A stretch of DNA of 11,033 nucleotides, taken from positions 1 to 11,033 of the forward strand of contig DCHL01000110.1 of assembly GCA_002317595.1 (NCBI GenBank). The letters are read 5' to 3'. The notes beneath the pieces were generated by a model. That model searched no databases, was not told the origin of the DNA, and worked only from the letters and a program-made list of their open reading frames with translations. The stretch comes from Lachnospiraceae bacterium UBA1753 (GTDB lineage Bacteria; Bacillota; Clostridia; Lachnospirales; Lachnospiraceae). This document shows, in pieces, positions 5,626-11,033 of the stretch. Position 1 is the first letter of the stretch; each line of letters begins with the position of its first letter. Position numbers and translations under genes: made by a program.

Positions 5626-7086
5626 TCAGCTCTTCTCCTCGGAAACATTCTCATTCAGAATCTTCTCCGTATCGGCAGATTCCTCGTTTAGAATCCCCTT
5701 CACCGGAACAACGATTGTGCAGTCAGGGTTTTCCTCAACCTCAGCCCCTGCCAGGGAGCTTCCTGTTGTCACCTGATTTCTGCCATGTGTCTTTGAATAG
5801 TACAGGCAGTTGTCTGCAGCCTTAATCTGTGCCTCAATCGGGTCCATCATATTTCCTGCAACAACGCCATAAGACATTGTTACCTTGATCTCATACTCAC
5901 CACATACCACGGTTGTATCTCGAATCTGTCCAAGAACCGCCTCAAGCGCTGCGGCAGCCTCTGCCTCACAGCTCTTCTCAAAAACAATGAGAAACTCCTC
6001 ACCGCCCCATCTTGCGACAAATCCTTTGCCGATCATAGCATCTGAAAGAGTTCTCGCAACCACGCGGAGGACTTCATCACCAGCATCGTGACCGTAGGTA
6101 TCATTAACCTTCTTGAAAAAGTCTATATCACCCATTGCAACGGCGAAAACCTTGCTGTTGTCGACGACACCTGCAATCTTCTGCTGTCCGCTGCGCCTGT
6201 TATAAAGACCAGTGAGAGAATCTCTCTCTATCAATTTTTTCAGCGAGGACTGTACCCTTATGGTAAAACGTCCCATATCACCAATCTCATCCTGACGCTT
6301 CAGTATGGTCTCGTCAAGCTTTGTTGACAGATTGCCACCGGCCATGTCGCCCAGAAACTTCTGCATCTTCTGAAGCACTGCGACAATACTCGCCGTATAT
6401 ATGGAGATAATAACAGCGATAGCAAGAAGCGCCAGTACAATGAGTGCCATATTTCCAAACATTGACTTGTTGACAAGCTTCCTCACCTCATCAGAACTCT
6501 TAGCCACACCAATCATTCCAACGCAGGTCCCATTCTCACTAAACAGAGGGATATATTCTGCAAAGTACTTGGTCCTGTCTATCATGACATTTGTAAAGAA
6601 AGCCTCCGAGCGTCCCGTGAGAACATCGCCAACCACTATTTTATGGGCAACGGAACCTGTTACAGGTTCCCCCTTTTTATCGACTATTGTAGTCATCAGC
6701 CTCACATCGTAGAAAAAGATTGAGATATCAACACCTGTCTCCCTAGCAACACGGTTGATATAAGACGGGTCCTTGCTGATTATCTTGTCACCCTTCCTTA
6801 GGGCCTGTGCTCCAGTCTTCTTGTTAATGAGAAGATTATAATCTCCCGGGTACATCTCATCATATGCAGCAACAACGCTCTCACCTACCGCCTTAAGTCC
6901 GTTTCTGACTTCGCTGTGCAGGCCTCTTGTGTACATTGTGCAGCCAAGTGCCACTATTATCACACCAAGAATAAGAATGGGAAATATGGTCATGAGAAGA
7001 AATTCTCTCTTAAGACCGCCTTTTCCCTTTGTCTTCAGCGCCTCATCCTTATCATTTTTTGCTTTAATATTTTTATCAGTACCCAT
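5626..7086 (-). CDS. Membrane-bound diguanylate cyclase (extracellular sensor, HAMP, GGDEF)
   Basis: Predicted to make cyclic-di-GMP from two GTP at the inner face of the membrane. The 486-residue protein has a basic cytoplasmic N terminus, TM1 (about 30-50) and an extracellular region of about 155 residues that looks like a single Cache-type sensor (VDISIFFYDVR, KYFAEYIPLF and GMIGVAKS are typical). These are followed by TM2 (about 211-233), a HAMP linker (to about 285) and the GGDEF domain (286-440). Active-site features are present: DIDFFK with D320, N328, YGHDAGDEVL, and GGEEF at 361-365. The residues where an RxxD inhibitory site would lie (352-355) read IGKG, so product feedback by that route is not expected. 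The C-terminal tail after 440 is acidic and low in structure. The start at 7086 was chosen over 7110 because GAGGGGG precedes it and a TATAAT lies just upstream. It forms an operon with the TPR lipoprotein. Confidence 0.93.
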   Translation of the reverse strand: MGTDKNIKAKNDKDEALKTKGKGGLKREFLLMTIFPILILGVIIVALGCTMYTRGLHSEVRNGLKAVGESVVAAYDEMYPGDYNLLINKKTGAQALRKGDKIISKDPSYINRVARETGVDISIFFYDVRLMTTIVDKKGEPVTGSVAHKIVVGDVLTGRSEAFFTNVMIDRTKYFAEYIPLFSENGTCVGMIGVAKSSDEVRKLVNKSMFGNMALIVLALLAIAVIISIYTASIVAVLQKMQKFLGDMAGGNLSTKLDETILKRQDEIGDMGRFTIRVQSSLKKLIERDSLTGLYNRRSGQQKIAGVVDNSKVFAVAMGDIDFFKKVNDTYGHDAGDEVLRVVARTLSDAMIGKGFVARWGGEEFLIVFEKSCEAEAAAALEAVLGQIRDTTVVCGEYEIKVTMSYGVVAGNMMDPIEAQIKAADNCLYYSKTHGRNQVTTGSSLAGAEVEENPDCTIVVPVKGILNEESADTEKILNENVSEEKS

Positions 7087-7118
7087 CACTGCCCCCTCAA
7101 GTAGACACATTCTATTGA

Positions 7119-7124
7119 ATTATA
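7119..7124 (-). promoter_or_regulatory. Candidate -10 of the GGDEF-TPR operon
   Basis: A perfect TATAAT on the minus strand lies about 33 bp upstream of the chosen start codon and just after the preceding operon's terminator. No good -35 is found at 16-18 bp, where only T-rich sequence is present. Predicted transcript start is near 7112, which would leave the alternative ATG at 7108-7110 almost without a leader and supports the start at 7086. Confidence 0.55.
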
Positions 7125-7143
7125 CACTTCTTTGGGCAAAAAT

Positions 7144-7169
7144 AAAAGACAGGGCGCACCCTGTCTTTT
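7144..7169 (-). terminator. Rho-independent terminator after the HD-GYP/LiaF-like operon
   Basis: Perfect 11-bp stem AAAAGACAGGG (7144-7154) with CCCTGTCTTTT (7159-7169) and the 4-base loop CGCA. On the minus strand it is followed by ATTTTTGCCC. It starts 62 bases after the LiaF-like gene stop and separates that gene from the GGDEF gene. The opposite strand has only the T's of the stem, so it mainly stops minus-strand transcripts. Confidence 0.92.
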
Positions 7170-7231
7170 GAAGTATGTGAAAAATCCATCTTTATCAATT
7201 AAGAAAATCATCAATATAAGAAAATCTCAAA

Positions 7232-8008
7232 TTATTCCCCACAAATCTTGATAATGGATACTCCAGACACCTTGAGTTCACCGGTCATCGTGACAACTAC
7301 GTTCTCACTCTTGATTTGGGGCTCTTTTCCTGGTTCTGTGCAGCAGGACTTTGTCTTTTTATCATCGGTAATGCCTGCAATGTACTTTGTTGTATTGTCC
7401 ACAACCGTCCAGCTCTGCGGAATGTAAAGCTCAACACCGCCAAGCTTTGCAATGATATTCAGATCAAGCTTTCCCGAAGGAACCGCCGCCTCTGTCAGGT
7501 CAATCACTGCGCCGCTGAAATTACAGATTACCTCTACAGTCTTAAGCTCCTCAGAAACCACCTTCTTGCTGATTCCGGTAAAAAATGCCGTGCATCTCAC
7601 ATGCTTTGAATCATCAATCGAAATCTCGCAGAAACGCTCTGGATGATCATTGTAGCTCTTCTCCTGCTTCTTATTAATCGAGGAGTAAATCATGGAAACG
7701 CCAACGCTCAGGCACACAGCAACAAGAAGCGCCGCCCCCTGGGTAAACCGGCCAATTCCGATAGTATTATAATTAATGATATACACAAACGCCAATGGGA
7801 AGAATACTCCGGTAAAAAATCTGTGATATATGGAATGCCCTGAAACCACAAGGAGCGCGACTGTAATCATAAGAGTTATCGGATGCACATGCCCACCTAA
7901 AATAATCCTGTCAAACAGGAAAAACACCACAAAAATGATAAGTCCCACTCCAAAAAGGAGTCCGCTTTTCTTCTTTCGTTCCTTACGCTCGAATTTAATA
8001 TTTTCCAT
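7232..8008 (-). CDS. LiaF-like membrane protein (cell-envelope stress type)
   Basis: A 258-residue protein with a charged N terminus (KFERKERKKK), four predicted membrane segments (about 16-35, 42-60, 63-83 and 88-110) and a C-terminal soluble domain (about 130-258). That domain has the repeated short beta strands seen in LiaF/VraT-type proteins, for example FSGAVIDL, AKLGGVELYIPQSW and GELKVSGVSIIKI. LiaF proteins inhibit a LiaRS/VraSR histidine kinase that senses cell-wall damage, but no such kinase or regulator is in the window. The start at 8008 has an AAAGGA ribosome site 7 bp upstream. An alternative ATG at 8035 overlaps the HD-GYP stop codon as TGATG and would add nine residues, but lacks a good ribosome site. 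It is the second gene of a two-gene unit with the HD-GYP gene and is closed by a strong terminator. The family link is moderate and the function unproven. Confidence 0.82.
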   Translation of the reverse strand: MENIKFERKERKKKSGLLFGVGLIIFVVFFLFDRIILGGHVHPITLMITVALLVVSGHSIYHRFFTGVFFPLAFVYIINYNTIGIGRFTQGAALLVAVCLSVGVSMIYSSINKKQEKSYNDHPERFCEISIDDSKHVRCTAFFTGISKKVVSEELKTVEVICNFSGAVIDLTEAAVPSGKLDLNIIAKLGGVELYIPQSWTVVDNTTKYIAGITDDKKTKSCCTEPGKEPQIKSENVVVTMTGELKVSGVSIIKICGE

Positions 8009-8034
8009 TATTCTGTCCTTTCCCGATACGCCCA

Positions 8035-9240
8035 TCAGCTGTTAAGCTGTCCATGAATACGCTCTACTTCTTCCCTCAGCTCCATAAATACATCCACGAT
8101 CTGCGGATCAAAATGCTCCCCTCTGCCCTCTTCTATGATGGCAAAGCACTTATCCATCGGCATTGCAGCGCGATAACATCTGTGCTCGGAAATCGCATCA
8201 AATACATCCGCAACAGCCATAATCCTGGCGCTCAGCGGGATATCCTCACCACTCTTTCCGGTCGGATAGCCTCTTCCGTTCCATTTCTCATGATGGTAGC
8301 CGGCAACATCGGAAGCCATCCTCATATATTTTTCATCAGAACTCTCGTGGAAGGTTTCCTTAATAATACGCCTTCCTTCCGGAGCATGAAGTTTCATGGT
8401 CTCAAATTCTTCATCTGTCAGTTTTCCAGGCTTCTGAAGTATGGCATCCGGCGTCTTGATTTTTCCAATATCATGAAGCGCAGCGGCCTTAACTATGTTC
8501 TCCGCAAATTCATCAGAAATCTGCTCTGAGTAAATGCCTCGCTCGCGAAGTCCTCTCACGATAAGGTCTGTATACGCCCTGGTCCTCTTGATATGTCCAC
8601 CGGTGCTCTCATCCCTGTTCTCAACCAGGGTGGCAAATCCCATGATCATCTCTTCATGCTGTGCGGCAAAAAGTCTTGAATCCTCCTTGAGGGCATGAAG
8701 AATCACGCTGGTCCTCTCAGTCATAAGATAGTAAAGGACTGCAATTGCCACAAGGCACATCTCCTTAGGCAGGATATCATACCAGATAAGCGAATTTAAT
8801 GACACGAAATTCAGGTCAGGCAGTGGATTTAGAAAATGTGCTCCAGATTGTCCAACCGCAATGGCTATAGCAGTCACAAAATAAGCGAGCCGGTTAAGCC
8901 GCTTTGAAAAATAGAAGGATGTAAGCGCAATCGGGAAAATATACATGATAATTGCATGGTACGATACTGTAATTGCAAGCATCATTACAAACAGTCCCGA
9001 GTCGACCACATAAATATATGGAAGCCACTTATTATCCTCACCAAAACTCTTATTCAGGAAGGTCGGCAGCAGCAGAAATACCGAGCCAATCATATACCCA
9101 ATTCTCATGGAATGAACGTTGAAAACGAAAAATCCCATTTCATTAAGTCCGCATATCACCGAAAAAATATAGAAAGTCACAACCATAACCTTGGCGATCA
9201 TCGAATTGGCGACTTTCCTATTTGCCAGATAAAGTTCCAC
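8035..9240 (-). CDS. Membrane HD-GYP cyclic-di-GMP phosphodiesterase
   Basis: Predicted to hydrolyse cyclic-di-GMP. The 401-residue protein has about six N-terminal membrane segments (roughly 12-33, 46-62, 74-91, 95-113, 118-135 and 155-175). A short helix joins these to a cytoplasmic HD-GYP domain (about 195-395). Metal and substrate residues of the family are present: H216 (GGHIKRT), H256-D257 in HDIGK, H285, H316-H317 in YHHEKW, the GYP signature in GRGYPTG (324-326), and D345. The membrane part has no named sensor that I recognise. The longest frame starts at a TTG (9294), but a GTG at 9238-9240 with GGAGG eight bases upstream is much the better start. The LiaF-like gene follows 26 bp downstream. 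A divergent HD-GYP gene begins about 170 bp upstream. Confidence 0.93.
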   Translation of the reverse strand: MELYLANRKVANSMIAKVMVVTFYIFSVICGLNEMGFFVFNVHSMRIGYMIGSVFLLLPTFLNKSFGEDNKWLPYIYVVDSGLFVMMLAITVSYHAIIMYIFPIALTSFYFSKRLNRLAYFVTAIAIAVGQSGAHFLNPLPDLNFVSLNSLIWYDILPKEMCLVAIAVLYYLMTERTSVILHALKEDSRLFAAQHEEMIMGFATLVENRDESTGGHIKRTRAYTDLIVRGLRERGIYSEQISDEFAENIVKAAALHDIGKIKTPDAILQKPGKLTDEEFETMKLHAPEGRRIIKETFHESSDEKYMRMASDVAGYHHEKWNGRGYPTGKSGEDIPLSARIMAVADVFDAISEHRCYRAAMPMDKCFAIIEEGRGEHFDPQIVDVFMELREEVERIHGQLNS

Positions 9241-9246
9241 GTTTCT

Positions 9247-9253
9247 CTCCTCC
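9247..9253 (-). promoter_or_regulatory. Ribosome binding site deciding a GTG start
   Basis: The minus strand reads GGAGGAG here. The GGAGG core ends eight bases before a GTG codon (9238-9240). Upstream in-frame TTG (9294) and ATG (9276) have no comparable site. This sets the start of the HD-GYP gene at GTG. Confidence 0.8.
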
Positions 9254-9299
9254 ACTAATATCCCACTTAGTATCATTAACTCTAACTCTAACAATTGTG

Positions 9300-9329
9300 A
9301 TTATAAATTAAATAACTAAATAAATCCAA
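9300..9329 (-). promoter_or_regulatory. Promoter of the HD-GYP/LiaF-like operon
   Basis: Perfect TATAAT -10 on the minus strand (9300-9305) with an 18-bp spacer and a weak TTGGAT -35 (9324-9329). The predicted transcript start is near 9293, giving a leader of about 53 bases before the GTG start. Confidence 0.6.
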
Positions 9330-9384
9330 CAATAGACGATATCTTGCAATTATTTTGATATAAGGTGCATTTTTCATACATAAC

Positions 9385-9405
9385 AGCACCCAAATGTGCT
9401 AAAAT
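9385..9405 (+). promoter_or_regulatory. Candidate extended -10 and overlapping inverted repeat of the divergent HD-GYP gene
   Basis: TGC-TAAAAT at 9397-9405 fits an extended -10 on the plus strand; no -35 is evident. An inverted repeat AGCAC-n6-GTGCT (9385-9400) overlaps it and could be an operator. The predicted transcript start is at about 9411-9413, on or next to the ATG at 9412. A leaderless message is therefore possible, and no ribosome site is seen upstream of either the ATG at 9412 or the one at 9421. Confidence 0.4.
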
Positions 9406-9411
9406 CAAACC

Positions 9412-11033
9412 ATGTATACAATGTTTATCATTTTGCAGACAATCACAATCGTGATCCTGACCTTCCTGTTCGTCTATATAATTGTGAACTGGTCATCGCG
9501 TCAGGAGACATACCTTGCCCTCTTAGTTCTTGCTTCGCTCATTAACAATATTGGCTATCTCAAGGAAATCTGTGCGGACAACATATATGACGCCATAGCG
9601 GGGACTCAGATATGCTACATAGGCAAGGCTTTTATTCCTATGCTTGTATTCCTGTTTGTGATGCATTTCTGTGAGAAAAAAATACCCGGCCAACTTGCTC
9701 TAATACTTTTTCTCATCCAGTTTTCAATCGTATTCTGTGTAATCACCTGTACGAACAATACTCTGTACTACAAAAGAATTGATTTCTACTACAGCGGCCT
9801 GTTTCCACATCTCGACCTTGATCATGGAATCATGTATTTCGTCTTTATGGGCGGTACCTTCATATATTTTCTGATTTCCTTCATTGTTCTGCTTAAAAGA
9901 TACAGACATGGTGCACGAAGGGCAGAGAAGAAGGCCATCCCCTATCTGTTCCTGATGGTTTTCTTTGCAGCCCTCGGTCTTATCATGTTCATGTCAGGAC
10001 TCACCGACGGCTACGATTCCACCGCCCTCTCATACTGCATTGGAGCAGTCCTTATGTCCATCGCTATCCTAAGATTCAACCTGCTGAAAACCGTTGAACT
10101 TGCCAAGTCATACGCAGCCGATACTCTTTCTGATGCGCTTGTGGTAGTGGACGAACTGGGTGACTTCGTTTACGCCAACGAAGTAGCGAAGGAAGCATAC
10201 AACAAAAACCCTCTGCAGTTTAACGGAAGCATTCCGAATGCAATTGATATTATTCAGGATTCGGTTGACACTGGCAGCCCAATCCATACGCTTGACAGGG
10301 TCTTCAGGGCATCCCGGCAGGAGCTTAAAAGGGGACGCGACAATATGGGCTCAGTTTACCTGCTCCACGACATCTCCGATGAATTCCATTATGCAGTTAA
10401 GCTTGAGGATGCAGTTGCGAAAAAAACTAAAGATATTGAGACAATGCAGTTTGCCATGCTCGAGAGCCTTGCAAACGTTGTAGAGCTTAGAGACGGTGTC
10501 ACAGGAACCCACATCAAGCACACCAGTGCGTATGTTGATATCCTTGTACACGCTCTTCAGAAGGATGAGCGCTTTTCAGATCTGCTACCGGACAGAGTAT
10601 GCACCATAATCTCTGCGGCCGCTCCCCTTCACGATATTGGAAAGGTCGCAATCCCAGACGATATCCTGTTAAAGCCAGGACATTTCACTGACGAAGAGTT
10701 TGAAATAATGAAAACCCATCCAAAGCTGGGCGCACAGCTTCTCTCACAGGTTATGGAACAGGTTCCCGATTCCGACTTCCTGCACATTGCCTACGACATG
10801 GCACTCTACCACCACGAGAAGTGGGACGGAAGCGGGTATCCCACAGGTCTTGGCTACCTGGACATCCCTCTCTGTGCCCGAATCATGGCAATCGCCGACG
10901 TCTACGAGGCGCTTCGTGCGAAGCGCTCCTACAAGGAGCCCTTCAGTAAGGAGAAGTCCTGCCAGATTCTCATCGACGGAAAGGGACAGCATTTCGATCC
11001 CGTCATGGTAGATATCTTCATCGAGAACATCGA
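9412..11033 (+). CDS. 7TM-PAS-HD-GYP signalling protein, predicted c-di-GMP phosphodiesterase (partial at right edge)
   Basis: This frame is open from an ATG at 9412 to the window edge, 540 complete codons, with an in-frame TAA just upstream (9400-9402). Residues 1-225 hold seven predicted membrane segments (about 3-25, 33-50, 66-86, 94-113, 139-162, 176-195 and 204-221), like the 7TM sensor input of some histidine kinases. A PAS-like segment follows (about 236-325; SDALVVVDELGDFVYANE), then a short coiled linker. The HD-GYP domain (about 343-540) shows VELRDGVTGTHIKHT (H367), H407-D408 in HDIGK, H436, H467-H468 in YHHEKW, GYP at 475-477 and D496. All expected metal ligands are present, so it is likely an active cyclic-di-GMP phosphodiesterase tuned by a membrane or small-molecule signal. 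It is divergent from the other HD-GYP gene. The domain is nearly complete at the edge, so only a short C terminus is probably missing. Confidence 0.92.
   Translation, partial: MYTMFIILQTITIVILTFLFVYIIVNWSSRQETYLALLVLASLINNIGYLKEICADNIYDAIAGTQICYIGKAFIPMLVFLFVMHFCEKKIPGQLALILFLIQFSIVFCVITCTNNTLYYKRIDFYYSGLFPHLDLDHGIMYFVFMGGTFIYFLISFIVLLKRYRHGARRAEKKAIPYLFLMVFFAALGLIMFMSGLTDGYDSTALSYCIGAVLMSIAILRFNLLKTVELAKSYAADTLSDALVVVDELGDFVYANEVAKEAYNKNPLQFNGSIPNAIDIIQDSVDTGSPIHTLDRVFRASRQELKRGRDNMGSVYLLHDISDEFHYAVKLEDAVAKKTKDIETMQFAMLESLANVVELRDGVTGTHIKHTSAYVDILVHALQKDERFSDLLPDRVCTIISAAAPLHDIGKVAIPDDILLKPGHFTDEEFEIMKTHPKLGAQLLSQVMEQVPDSDFLHIAYDMALYHHEKWDGSGYPTGLGYLDIPLCARIMAIADVYEALRAKRSYKEPFSKEKSCQILIDGKGQHFDPVMVDIFIENI

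Noticed and set aside
10351..10551. Minus-strand frames at the right end (also 10744-10992)
   Set aside because: They are antisense to the clear HD-GYP coding frame, which carries HDIGK and GYP motifs through the same bases.

Overview
This window looks like chromosomal DNA of an anaerobic Firmicute, most likely a Lachnospiraceae-type member of the Clostridia. That placement is an inference from three things: an oxygen-sensitive class III ribonucleotide reductase with a fused redoxin, strong Shine-Dalgarno sites and U-tract terminators, and a high density of membrane-bound cyclic-di-GMP proteins. No phage, transposase, tRNA, rRNA or CRISPR array was seen.

Layout. Positions 1-172 hold the end of a 63-bp tandem palindromic repeat that continues off the left edge. 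Next, on the minus strand, come a terminator, pyrF (OMP decarboxylase), a small Nudix-fold protein with a degenerate Nudix box, a 140-bp intergenic cluster of hairpins, and nrdD. The nrdD gene encodes an anaerobic ribonucleoside-triphosphate reductase with a C-terminal CPNC redoxin domain. Upstream of nrdD there is a good promoter and two NrdR-type boxes spaced three helical turns apart. These genes cover pyrimidine synthesis, possible nucleotide handling and dNTP production.

From 4512 rightwards the window is a signalling region. A minus-strand pair encodes a membrane GGDEF diguanylate cyclase and a TPR lipoprotein 3 bp downstream, bounded by terminators on both sides. Further right, a second minus-strand pair encodes a membrane HD-GYP phosphodiesterase and a LiaF-like membrane protein. 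Divergent from it, on the plus strand, is a large 7TM-PAS-HD-GYP protein that is open to the right edge of the window. One predicted c-di-GMP maker and two predicted degraders therefore sit side by side with two envelope proteins of unknown role. This suggests local c-di-GMP control of an envelope or surface process, but no effector or target is present to name it.

Several starts were revised from the longest reading frame. nrdD starts at an ATG cluster (4258) rather than an upstream TTG. The HD-GYP gene starts at a GTG with a near-ideal ribosome site (9240). The GGDEF gene starts at 7086 and the LiaF-like gene at 8008. The most interesting items are the in-frame 63-bp palindromic tandem repeat, the hairpin ladder after nrdD, the NrdR operator pair, the NrdD-redoxin fusion without an adjacent nrdG, and the c-di-GMP cluster.
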